A model generated the notes under the pieces. That model worked only from the letters and a program-made list of their open reading frames with translations, was not told where the DNA came from and did not search any database. Source: Alkalibacter sp964582705 (GTDB lineage Bacteria > Bacillota > Clostridia > Eubacteriales > Alkalibacteraceae). Taken from it: 54,379 bases of DNA. Positions 44,263 through 51,273 of the stretch are shown in pieces (the first letter of the stretch is position 1; each line of letters begins with the position of its first letter). The stretch covers positions 1-54,379 of the forward strand of contig CAZOTE010000006.1 in assembly GCA_964582705.1 (NCBI GenBank), in the 5' to 3' direction. Both the position numbers and the translations under genes were made by a program.

Positions 44263-45185
44263 TAATAACAGTTACTTTAAATCCGGCTGTTGATCACAGC
44301 ATAGAAGTGGATGGATTCAAACCCGGATTAGTCAACAAGGCTTCTAAAACGTACAAAAAAGCTGGTGGAAAGGGAATCAACGTCTCCAAAACCATTAGCT
44401 ATGCCGGTGGCAAAACTACAGCCACAGGATTTCTTGGGGGCAATACAGGAGAATGGATATCAAGGGAACTGAAAAGTGCAGGTATAATTGATAAATTTAT
44501 TTTTACAGACAAAAGCACCAGGACAAACATTAAAATAGTAGACACTGCAACTGAAGAGGTAACTGATATAAATGAAAAGGGGGATGAGCTTGATTCTGTG
44601 TACTTGGACTCATTGGAATCAAGTCTTTATTCTATGATAAATGAAGGTGACATAGTCGTTCTTTCCGGAAGTCTTCCTGGGGGCATGTCAGAAAGCGTAT
44701 ACGAGACAATGATATTAAAAGGCAGGGAAAAAGGAGCAAATGTGGTCCTGGATGCGACTCAGGAGGCTTTAAAGCTTGCTCTAAGGGCGAAACCTTTTAT
44801 GATAAAGCCAAACATACACGAGCTCGAAGAGATATTTGACAACCCCTTGAATTCTATGGAAAGCATCAAGAAAGCATGCTATAAATTCATAGAAAGTGGA
44901 GTCAGTGTGGTACTGTTGTCCATGGGTGGAGACGGCGCCCTTTTGGTTACCAGTGGCTTTGTTAAAAAGATAGACGGAATAAAGGTAAAGGTTAAAAATA
45001 CCGTTGGCGCCGGTGATTCCATGGTCGGTTCATTTGTATATAAATACGAACAGACAGGTGATCTGGAAGAAGCATTTAAGTATGCGGTAGCTACCGCAAC
45101 CGTTCACGTGGGTGAGGGTACTACCTTGGGCAATATGGACTTGATAAAGGGATATATCGACCAAATAACAGTTTACTCAGTCTAG
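44259..45185 (+). CDS. fruK: 1-phosphofructokinase (PfkB family)
   Basis: 308 residues. PfkB motifs: N-terminal ITVTLNPAVDHSIEVDGF, GGKGINVSKTI, KPNIHELEEIF and the ATP/catalytic NTVGAGDSMVGSFVY (Asp base). It phosphorylates fructose-1-phosphate to fructose-1,6-bisphosphate; tagatose-6-phosphate kinases look similar, but coupling to a DeoR regulator favours FruK. The fruA PTS permease that normally follows is absent: the next gene is a Cys-rich small protein. Confidence 0.88.
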   Translation: MIITVTLNPAVDHSIEVDGFKPGLVNKASKTYKKAGGKGINVSKTISYAGGKTTATGFLGGNTGEWISRELKSAGIIDKFIFTDKSTRTNIKIVDTATEEVTDINEKGDELDSVYLDSLESSLYSMINEGDIVVLSGSLPGGMSESVYETMILKGREKGANVVLDATQEALKLALRAKPFMIKPNIHELEEIFDNPLNSMESIKKACYKFIESGVSVVLLSMGGDGALLVTSGFVKKIDGIKVKVKNTVGAGDSMVGSFVYKYEQTGDLEEAFKYAVATATVHVGEGTTLGNMDLIKGYIDQITVYSV

Positions 45186-45273
45186 TGGATTGATAGGATA
45201 AGCGATATATGGTAAAATAAAGGTGACAAAAAAGAGTCGTGTAAAACAAGTATGAACAAGGTGGGTGATTTAT

Positions 45274-45507
45274 ATGCTTAAAATGTGCGTATTGGAAGAG
45301 AGCAAAATTTGTGACGATTGCGCAAAGTGCAAGGTTTGCGATCTTGACGTAGTGAAGATATGCGATGACTGTATGGATTGCCTCATCGGAACAGATGAAG
45401 ACTACATGTTCGTTGAAATAGACGGTCTGCCTGATATAGACGACACCGTTGAGTTTGAGCAGGAAAAGAAACACAAATTTGAAAAATGGATGCATAGAGA
45501 ACATTAA
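45274..45507 (+). CDS. Small Cys-rich acidic protein, two CDDC-type clusters
   Basis: 77 residues starting at ATG 45274 with AAGGTGGGTG upstream. The N-terminal half has ICDDCAKCKVCD and ICDDCMDC; the C-terminal half is acidic. Cys spacing (CxxCxxCxxC, CxxCxxC) suggests metal or Fe-S binding. I do not recognise a named family, though comparable proteins occur in Clostridia. It follows fruK by 88 bases and is closed by a strong terminator. Confidence 0.75.
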   Translation: MLKMCVLEESKICDDCAKCKVCDLDVVKICDDCMDCLIGTDEDYMFVEIDGLPDIDDTVEFEQEKKHKFEKWMHREH

Positions 45508-45556
45508 AATCAGCAGGTTGTTATTGATTCAACATAACAACCTGCTGATTTTTTTC
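45506..45556. terminator. Bidirectional terminator between the Cys-rich gene and the recombinase
   Basis: 18-base arms, 45506-45523 with 45535-45552, perfect, followed by extra T residues. Convergent use. Confidence 0.9.
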
Positions 45557-45571
45557 TAAGATTTAATCTTT

Positions 45572-46654
45572 TCAGCTGTCATCCCTTAATTTTATCATTT
45601 TAGCCGCCTTGCGCCTTTGTTCGTCGCTGATTTCCGCATAATGCTTCTTAGTCGTATTTACATCCTTGTGTCCCAAAACATCTGCCACCAAGTAAATATC
45701 TCCGCTTTCCCTGTAAAGGTTTGTTCCGAATGTACTCCTTAGCTTGTGAGGAGATATATTCTTCAGGGGAGCTATTATCTCGGTATATTTTTTGATCAGC
45801 TTCTGCACGGCGCTAACTCCAATTCTCTTTTTCTGCAAGGACAAAAACATAGCGCTTTCATGTCCAGGGTAGGGGGTAATGGAATTTCTTATCTCAAGAT
45901 AATCAAGAAGCACTCTAGCAACTTCATCGCTGAAGTATAAGACTACCTGATTTCCGCCTTTTCGAGTTATTACAAAACTGTTGTTGTTGAAATCAAAGTG
46001 ATTAATGTCAAGTCCCACAAACTCGCTAACACGAATGCCGGTACCTAAAAGCAGAGTAATCATTGCCATGTCCCGTTCCTTGTTAATTTGATGGTACTTC
46101 TTTTGATCCTTGGTAAGATGTTGGGCGTTCTCTATAAGATCCAACAGCTTTGCAACTTCGTCCACCTCAAGGCGCACTATAGGCTTTTCACGAATCTTTG
46201 GTATGTCAACGAGAAGCGCCGGATTTTTTTTGATTATTTCCTTTTTATAAAAATACTTGTAGAAGGTCCTTAATGTGGAGAGCTTTCTTGCTTTGCCCGT
46301 ATTGCTGTTTGTATAGGTTACGAACTCATCTGAATTTTTATAGTGGGGAAGAGAGTAGAAGGACAAATACTCCATGAATTTTTCAATTTGGATAGGAGAG
46401 AGGTTTTCTACTTCTTCTATGATGATTTCCTTCATGGATTTCTTTTCACCGGGATCAAAGACCTCTTCAGTTAAATAGTGAAAGAAGCTCCTGAGATCAA
46501 AGGCATATGCGATCCTGGTTTTAATAGAAGTGGTAGGTTCGATTCCACGAAAAAACGTCTCGCAAAATACCGGCATTTGATTGACGAGTTCACGTAGCTT
46601 TAAAGTAAGACGCATGCTTTCTTCTTTTTGAAAAGTTTCTTTTTTATCCGACAT
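45572..46654 (-). CDS. Tyrosine recombinase, XerS-like, catalytically intact
   Basis: 360 residues. The N-terminal core-binding (SAM-like) domain covers about 20-150; the catalytic domain has TGIRVSEFVGLD (Arg I), TRKGGNQVV (Lys), HKLRSTFGTNLY (His-x-x-Arg), VLGHKDV (His) and KKHYAEI (nucleophile Tyr). All six catalytic positions are present. Length and N-terminal architecture resemble single-gene XerS recombinases of Gram-positives rather than the roughly 300-residue XerC/XerD, but a phage/transposon-type integrase is possible. It lies immediately downstream (in transcription sense) of the hairpin-repeat array at 46737-47208. Confidence 0.88.
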   Translation of the reverse strand: MSDKKETFQKEESMRLTLKLRELVNQMPVFCETFFRGIEPTTSIKTRIAYAFDLRSFFHYLTEEVFDPGEKKSMKEIIIEEVENLSPIQIEKFMEYLSFYSLPHYKNSDEFVTYTNSNTGKARKLSTLRTFYKYFYKKEIIKKNPALLVDIPKIREKPIVRLEVDEVAKLLDLIENAQHLTKDQKKYHQINKERDMAMITLLLGTGIRVSEFVGLDINHFDFNNNSFVITRKGGNQVVLYFSDEVARVLLDYLEIRNSITPYPGHESAMFLSLQKKRIGVSAVQKLIKKYTEIIAPLKNISPHKLRSTFGTNLYRESGDIYLVADVLGHKDVNTTKKHYAEISDEQRRKAAKMIKLRDDS

Positions 46655-46736
46655 CGAGAACAGATCCTTTCAGCTTAAATTGTGACACTTCAATAGTATC
46701 ATAACTTTCCGTTAAACACAAGTTTAAGGTAGTCTA

Positions 46737-46870
46737 GCAGAGAAAGAGCATTAAATTCTATTAATTTCTGAGACAAATTTATTTGTATTTAAGAATTAAT
46801 AGAATTTAATATTCGGCGAAGCCTTCTATGAGAGTTTTTTTCTATAAAAACTCGAATACTCTTTCTCTGC
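46737..46870. repeat. Nested long inverted repeat with hairpin unit A1
   Basis: Outer arms GCAGAGAAAGAG (46737-46748) and CTCTTTCTCTGC (46859-46870), inner 17-bp perfect arms 46750-46766 and 46794-46810 (ATTAAATTC.../...GAATTTAAT). Between the inner right arm and the outer right arm lie GGCGAAGCC and the stem GAGTTTTT/AAAAACTC followed by GAATAC. First of five related hairpin units. Confidence 0.85.
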
Positions 46871-46873
46871 AGA

Positions 46874-46919
46874 CTAATGATTATCTCAAGCAATTTATTA
46901 AATTGATGATAATTATTAG
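46874..46919. repeat. Long AT-rich hairpin in the array
   Basis: CTAATGATTATC (46874-46885) pairs with GATAATTATTAG (46908-46919) with one G-U; inside it CAATTT (46891-46896) pairs with AAATTG (46900-46905). About 18 pairs in all. Confidence 0.75.
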
Positions 46920-46921
46920 GT

Positions 46922-47018
46922 TCTGTATATGGCGCAGCCATGATGAAAACTTTTATGAAGTAAAAGTTTGAATACATCCCTTTGCTTATTTGCTCATTTG
47001 TATTTAGGAATTAATAGA
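46922..47018. repeat. 97-bp exact direct repeat, copy 1 (unit B1)
   Basis: Identical to 47077-47173, offset 155 bp. It contains ATGGCGCAGCCAT hairpin, the stem AAACTTTT/AAAAGTTT with a seven-base centre, then GAATACATCCC. Confidence 0.9.
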
Positions 47019-47080
47019 ATTTAATATTCGGCGAAGCCGTCTATGAGAACTTTTTTAAAAGTTCGAATACTCTTTCTCTG
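46996..47080. repeat. Hairpin unit A2
   Basis: Homologous to 46781-46869: same flanks from ATTTGTATTTA to CTCTTTCTCTG, but the central stem is GAACTTTT/AAAAGTTC instead of GAGTTTTT/AAAAACTC. Both arms changed together, so pairing is kept. Confidence 0.88.
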
Positions 47081-47173
47081 TATATGGCGCAGCCATGATG
47101 AAAACTTTTATGAAGTAAAAGTTTGAATACATCCCTTTGCTTATTTGCTCATTTGTATTTAGGAATTAATAGA
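47077..47173. repeat. 97-bp exact direct repeat, copy 2 (unit B2)
   Basis: Exact copy of 46922-47018. Confidence 0.9.
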
Positions 47174-47208
47174 GAGTTTTATATAAAAGCTCGAATACTC
47201 TTTTTCTA
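47151..47208. repeat. Hairpin unit A3, shortened
   Basis: Same start (ATTTGTATTTAGGAATTAATAGA) and end (CTCGAATACTCTTT) as A1/A2, stem GAGTTTTA/AAAAGCTC-like, lacking the GGCGAAGCC hairpin. Confidence 0.75.
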
Positions 47209-47333
47209 TGGGTCCCGATTCACTTTCCTCTTTTCCCTTTCCTGCTGTCTTCTTTTATTTCCACAGGTGTTCGGATAAGGCCTTATTAAAAAAAACGGCT
47301 TAAATCGCAAATATGGGCTTAGTTTTTTGAAGG
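47209..47333. other. Gene-free remainder between the repeat array and the second recombinase
   Basis: Pyrimidine-rich tract (TTTCCTCTTTTCCCTTTCC type, about 47223-47257) and a short palindrome TAAGGCCTTA (about 47276-47285) next to an A-run, possibly the terminator of the second recombinase (T-run on the minus strand does not directly follow). No gene seen. Confidence 0.4.
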
Positions 47334-48236
47334 TTATTTCTTTTTTATCTCATCCAAGTCCAAATAAACCGGATCATCGCTGATATCTCTTTTAAAGTGT
47401 TTTTCAAAGGACAATGATTTTTTATAACCTAAATACTTGTGAATTTCTTCAGGTTTTATATTGCTTTCGATCAATCTGAGTATGGATGTGTTTCGAATGC
47501 TCTTTGAGGTTACGTTGTCTTTAAGCTCTGAATCAACTCTAAGATTCTTGATTATATGCTGTATTGTCCTAACACTTATTTTATCATTTTTTTGACTTGA
47601 GAAAAGGTATTCTGATCCCGTTTTATATCTTTCCGTATTAATATAATCATCAATGGCTCTTTTGCACTCATCATTAAGCTTAATAGTTTTTTTTGGAGTT
47701 AAAAGAATTGACCCGTTGTAATCAGATATTTTTATTTCCGAAATTTCTGAAGCTTTAAGGGCACAATTTGATATTAGCATCAAAATAGCTATATCTCTAT
47801 ATTTATTCCTATATCTTATTTTCTCAAAAAGTTTGTTCAGTGTCTCTTCGCTCAGGTAGTTGGGCGCTGCAGAAATGGTCTTATATCTTTCTACACTTTC
47901 CACAGGGTTTTTTGTTTCTATGAAATTGACGTAACCCAAATAGTCAAAAAATGATTTTAACGAGGTCAGCCTTCGGTTGCTTGTTATGTCACGTTTTTTT
48001 TCAACATGTTTAACATGATAAGCAAAAGCATAGATATCTTGAGTCTGAACTTTTTTTAATAACGACGGCATATCGACAGAATCAAAGTCAACAGAATCCA
48101 CATCAGATCTGCCAATTAAAAATACAAAAAATTTTCGTATATCGTAAATATAAGCTTTTATGGTTTTTTCAGAAAGCTGCATACATGCTTTTAAATGAGC
48201 AGCGTAACTGTCTAGAAGCTCTTCACTTTTTTGCAC
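47334..48236 (-). CDS. Tyrosine-recombinase-fold protein, predicted catalytically inactive
   Basis: 300 residues with XerC/D-like order: core-binding domain (about 1-110), catalytic domain (about 125-295). At the catalytic positions it reads NCALKASEI (Lys for Arg I), SKSIRNTS (Ser for His, Arg kept), YLGYKKS (Tyr for His/Trp) and a final FEKHFKRDI where the Tyr nucleophile is not obvious. The frame is intact, so the loss is probably selected or recent. GTG 48236 is chosen because GGAGGAG (48246-48252) lies nine bases upstream; the GTG at 48254 lies before it. It may be a DNA-binding partner or regulator for the intact recombinase. Confidence 0.82.
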   Translation of the reverse strand: MQKSEELLDSYAAHLKACMQLSEKTIKAYIYDIRKFFVFLIGRSDVDSVDFDSVDMPSLLKKVQTQDIYAFAYHVKHVEKKRDITSNRRLTSLKSFFDYLGYVNFIETKNPVESVERYKTISAAPNYLSEETLNKLFEKIRYRNKYRDIAILMLISNCALKASEISEIKISDYNGSILLTPKKTIKLNDECKRAIDDYINTERYKTGSEYLFSSQKNDKISVRTIQHIIKNLRVDSELKDNVTSKSIRNTSILRLIESNIKPEEIHKYLGYKKSLSFEKHFKRDISDDPVYLDLDEIKKK

Positions 48237-48267
48237 TTTGAAAACTCCTCCCACAGGTCTTTTAATA

Positions 48268-48297
48268 ATTGCGCGTATTTGTATATATGCGCAATTG
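48268..48297. promoter_or_regulatory. dif-shaped inverted repeat upstream of the second recombinase
   Basis: AATTGCGCGTAT (48268-48279), six-base centre TTGTAT, ATATGCGCAATT (48286-48297): arms match at 11 of 12 positions. Size and arm-core-arm layout match a Xer recombination site, and its place between promoter and start codon also fits an operator. Confidence 0.65.
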
Positions 48298-48307
48298 TTT
48301 CATTTTC

Positions 48308-48337
48308 ATTATATCACAGACAACTTAGAAATTTCAA
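48308..48337 (-). promoter_or_regulatory. Promoter of the second recombinase
   Basis: On the minus strand TTGAAA (48332-48337), 18-bp spacer, TATAAT (48308-48313). The inverted repeat lies just downstream of the expected start point. Confidence 0.65.
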
Positions 48338-48355
48338 ATCAATTCTAAAAACATA

Positions 48356-48384
48356 TTGACTTATATTAATTTAACCCGTATAAT
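48356..48384 (+). promoter_or_regulatory. tRNA-Trp promoter
   Basis: TTGACT (48356-48361), 17-bp spacer, TATAAT (48379-48384), 19 bases before the tRNA. Confidence 0.85.
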
Positions 48385-48402
48385 AATACTTGTCTCATTT
48401 AT

Positions 48403-48478
48403 AGGGGTATAGCTCAGTTGGTAGAGCAGTGGTCTCCAAAACCACGTGCCGAGGGTTCAAGTCCTTCTACCCCTGCCA
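48403..48478 (+). tRNA. tRNA-Trp (anticodon CCA)
   Basis: Acceptor stem AGGGGTA/TACCCCT, D-arm with AGCTCAGTTGGTAGAGC, anticodon stem GTGGT/ACCAC around CTCCAAA (anticodon CCA), T-arm GGGTTCAAGTCC, discriminator G, and encoded CCA at 48476-48478. Single gene with its own promoter and terminator. Adjacent to the recombinase region, so it might mark an integration boundary, but no att repeat of the tRNA 3' end was found by eye. Confidence 0.97.
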
Positions 48479-48491
48479 AATCGATGTCTAC

Positions 48492-48524
48492 GAAGATGAT
48501 CACCGGTGATCATCTTCTTTTTTT
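48492..48524 (+). terminator. tRNA-Trp terminator
   Basis: Perfect palindrome of 26 bp (48492-48517, arms GAAGATGATCACC/GGTGATCATCTTC), followed by a T-run. Confidence 0.9.
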
Positions 48525-48528
48525 ATAT

Positions 48529-48565
48529 AAAAAATCAGCACCTTAGAAAATTGTGCTGATTTTTT
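48529..48565. terminator. Terminator of purB
   Basis: AAAAAATCAGCAC (48529-48541) pairs with GTGCTGATTTTTT (48553-48565), A/T-rich at both ends, 38 bases past the purB stop. Confidence 0.9.
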
Positions 48566-48603
48566 GTTCTGCTTATATTTAATCTATCATTTTAAAAACT
48601 TAT

Positions 48604-50034
48604 CTATACGTTGACTTCCCCTTTTTCTCCTAGTAAATCCGCATTTGCTTCAAGAATAGGCTTTATGTGGTTTTCAAATAGTTCTACAACCTGCTCAGGG
48701 GCGCGACCGATATACTTGCTGGCATCCAATAGGTTTTCCAAATCTTTTTCGTTTAAATTAAATGCAGGATCGCTTTTTATTCTCTCGATAAGATCATTTT
48801 CCTTGCCTTCAACTTTTACCATTTTGCCAGCTTCCATCGAGTGAACCCTGATTCTTTCGTGTAGCTCTTGTCTATCTCCACCTTTTTTGACGCCCTGCAT
48901 AATGATATTTTCTGTAGCCATAAAAGGGAGTTCCTTTTCAATTCGCTGCTTGATTACCTTGTCGTATACGACCATTCCTTCTGATATATTTAAACAGATA
49001 TTTAAGATTGCATCTACTGCAAGAAAAGATTCTGGAATAGCAATCCTTTTGTTGGCAGAGTCATCCAGAGTCCTCTCGAACCATTGGGTGGAGGCAGTTA
49101 TTGCCGGATTGAGGGCAGAAATAACGACGTACCTGGCCAATGCCCCAATTCTTTCCGCTCTCATGGGATTTCTTTTATAAGCCATTGCAGATGATCCTAT
49201 CTGTTTTTTCTCGAAAGGCTCTTCTATTTCCTTTAAGTGCTGAAGCAATCTCATATCGTTGCTGAACTTGTAAAGGGACTGTGCTACGCTGCTTAGAACG
49301 TTGCATACTCTAGAATCAAATTTTCTAGGATATGTTTGCCCCGTAACGGCATAGCTTGCTTTAAAACCCATTTCCTTTGCTATAAACTCATCCAGCTTTT
49401 GTATCTTTTCGTGGTTACCTTCAAAAAGCTCCATAAAGCTTGCCTGTGTTCCGGTAGTACCTTTTACCCCTCTTAGCTTGACAGTATCTAATACAAAGTC
49501 GAGCTCCTCAAGGTCCATCAACAGATCCTGGATCCAAAGGCTTGCCCTTTTACCTACAGTAGTTAACTGAGCAGGCTGAAAGTGAGTAAAGCCCAAAGTA
49601 GGCAGATCTTTGTACTCAAGGGCAAATTTAGACAATTTGTCGATGCAGTTTACAAGCTTTTTCCTTACGTTAAGCAGACCTTGAGTGTAGACTATAACGT
49701 CTGTGTTGTCTCCCACATAAGCGCTTGTAGCCCCCAAATGGATTATGGCCTTCGCCTTTGGACACTGGTCTCCATAAGCATGCACATGAGCCATCACATC
49801 GTGTCTCAACTCTTTTTCATATCTATTAGCTGCTTCGTAATCTATATTCTCGACATTGTCTTCAAGTTCCCTTATCTGCTCATCGGTTATATTAAGACCC
49901 TGTTCTTTTTCTCCTTTAGCTAAAGCGACCCATAGCTTTCTCCATGTTCCGAATTTATTGTCATGAGAAAAAATATAGCTCATTTCCTTTGATGCGTATC
50001 TTTCAATTAGCGGACTTATATATTCATTAGTCAT
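48604..50034 (-). CDS. purB: Adenylosuccinate lyase
   Basis: 476 residues. It acts twice in purine synthesis (SAICAR to AICAR; adenylosuccinate to AMP), releasing fumarate. Signature loop GSSAMAYKRNPMRAERI near residue 280, with LGATSAYVGDNTD and TLGFTHFQPAQ earlier. The ATG at 50034 is used, with AAGGAGG about 12 bases upstream inside the end of the aminotransferase gene. It lies four bases after that gene. Confidence 0.95.
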   Translation of the reverse strand: MTNEYISPLIERYASKEMSYIFSHDNKFGTWRKLWVALAKGEKEQGLNITDEQIRELEDNVENIDYEAANRYEKELRHDVMAHVHAYGDQCPKAKAIIHLGATSAYVGDNTDVIVYTQGLLNVRKKLVNCIDKLSKFALEYKDLPTLGFTHFQPAQLTTVGKRASLWIQDLLMDLEELDFVLDTVKLRGVKGTTGTQASFMELFEGNHEKIQKLDEFIAKEMGFKASYAVTGQTYPRKFDSRVCNVLSSVAQSLYKFSNDMRLLQHLKEIEEPFEKKQIGSSAMAYKRNPMRAERIGALARYVVISALNPAITASTQWFERTLDDSANKRIAIPESFLAVDAILNICLNISEGMVVYDKVIKQRIEKELPFMATENIIMQGVKKGGDRQELHERIRVHSMEAGKMVKVEGKENDLIERIKSDPAFNLNEKDLENLLDASKYIGRAPEQVVELFENHIKPILEANADLLGEKGEVNV

Positions 50035-50038
50035 CAAA

Positions 50039-51238
50039 TCACTCTACCTCCTTGATAAACTTTTCTATTCGGTCTATTCCTTTTCCGATTTCCTCCATAC
50101 TCGTAGCGTAAGATATCCTGACAAACTTGTCTGCTCCAAAAGCTACACCAGGTACCAATGCAACTTTTTCGTTTTCCAATATTAAGTTGGCGAAATCCAT
50201 CGATCCTTTGATTAATGTTCCTCTGTACTTTTTGCCGAAAAGCCATGACACGTTGATAAAGACATAAAACGCGCCCTTCGGATAGATATAGCTTAGCTCT
50301 TCTATCTTATCCAGTCTCTCCATGCAGTACTTTCGTCTCTTATCATATTCTGAAAGCATTCCGTCCAAAACACATTCAGGACATTTAAGCGCCGCTATCC
50401 CTGCGTATTGCGTTATTGACGAAGGATGTGAGACTGCATGACCTTGGATGGTTCCCATTGCCTTGGCAACCTCTGGATTTGCTGCAGTATAGCCAAGCCT
50501 CCAACCTGTCATTGCATGTGATTTCGACATACCGTTTACCACGATAGTAAGTTTTTTGATATCTTCATTGAGTGATGCTATGCTGACGTGCTCATCTCCA
50601 TCGTATATAAGCTTTTCGTATATCTCATCGGATACCACGTATATCTGATGCTTGACTGCGATGTCAGCGATTTCCTTTAGTTCTTCCTTTGAGTAAATTG
50701 CACCAACTGGATTTGATGGCGAATTGATATATATAGCTTTTGTTTTATCGGTGATGCTTTCTTCAAATGTCGCCCCTGTCAATTTGAAGTCGTCTTCCTC
50801 TTTCGTTTCGACAAAAACAGGTTTTCCTCCCGCTATTCTAACTATTTCAGGATAGCTGACCCAGTAAGGGACCGGAACCAATACCTCGTCACCTTCATTC
50901 AATATGCTTTGAAAAGCTGTTGAAAGACTGTGTTTTGCTCCGCTATTTACAAGTATCTGATCTGGTGTATATGACAGACCGTTGTCATTTTTTAGTTTTT
51001 CACTTATCAATTCCCTAAGTTCCAATACCCCTGTTGCAGGAGTGTACTTTGTATGTCCGTCTTTTATTGCTTGGATAGCACCATCTTTTATAAATTCCGG
51101 CGTATCAAAATCAGGTTCCCCTGCACCAAATCCTACAACATCTTCTCCTGATTTTACCATTTCTTTTGCTTTGGCAGTTATAGCCAATGTTATTGACGGT
51201 TTAGTCTCCGCTACTCTGTCAGAAATCATTTTTTTCAT
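50039..51238 (-). CDS. Class I/II pyridoxal-phosphate aminotransferase (aspartate aminotransferase-like)
   Basis: 399 residues. PLP motifs: SPSNPVGAIYSKEEL, the Schiff-base Lys in GMSKSHAMTGWRLGYTA, and late RISYATSMEEIGKG with the substrate-binding Arg. N-terminal KPSITLAITAKAKEM is typical of the AspB/AspC type 1b group of Gram-positives. It links aspartate to oxaloacetate and so supplies the aspartate used by purine synthesis. GGAGG lies upstream of the ATG. Upstream of purB in one operon. Confidence 0.92.
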   Translation of the reverse strand: MKKMISDRVAETKPSITLAITAKAKEMVKSGEDVVGFGAGEPDFDTPEFIKDGAIQAIKDGHTKYTPATGVLELRELISEKLKNDNGLSYTPDQILVNSGAKHSLSTAFQSILNEGDEVLVPVPYWVSYPEIVRIAGGKPVFVETKEEDDFKLTGATFEESITDKTKAIYINSPSNPVGAIYSKEELKEIADIAVKHQIYVVSDEIYEKLIYDGDEHVSIASLNEDIKKLTIVVNGMSKSHAMTGWRLGYTAANPEVAKAMGTIQGHAVSHPSSITQYAGIAALKCPECVLDGMLSEYDKRRKYCMERLDKIEELSYIYPKGAFYVFINVSWLFGKKYRGTLIKGSMDFANLILENEKVALVPGVAFGADKFVRISYATSMEEIGKGIDRIEKFIKEVE

Positions 51239-51273
51239 TATTTTACCTCCGGATTTATTATATAATAATATTT

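Noticed and set aside
46789..46977. 62-residue frame on the minus strand inside the repeat array
   Set aside because: It is read from the repeats themselves, has no ribosome site and resembles no protein.
46737..47208. CRISPR array
   Set aside because: Repeat units are long, few and unequal, contain their own hairpins, and are not separated by unique spacers of regular size; no cas genes are near.
48403..48478. Integration of a mobile element at tRNA-Trp
   Set aside because: No duplicate of the tRNA 3' end was found by eye in the neighbourhood, and the recombinases lie on the 5' side of the tRNA behind its promoter.
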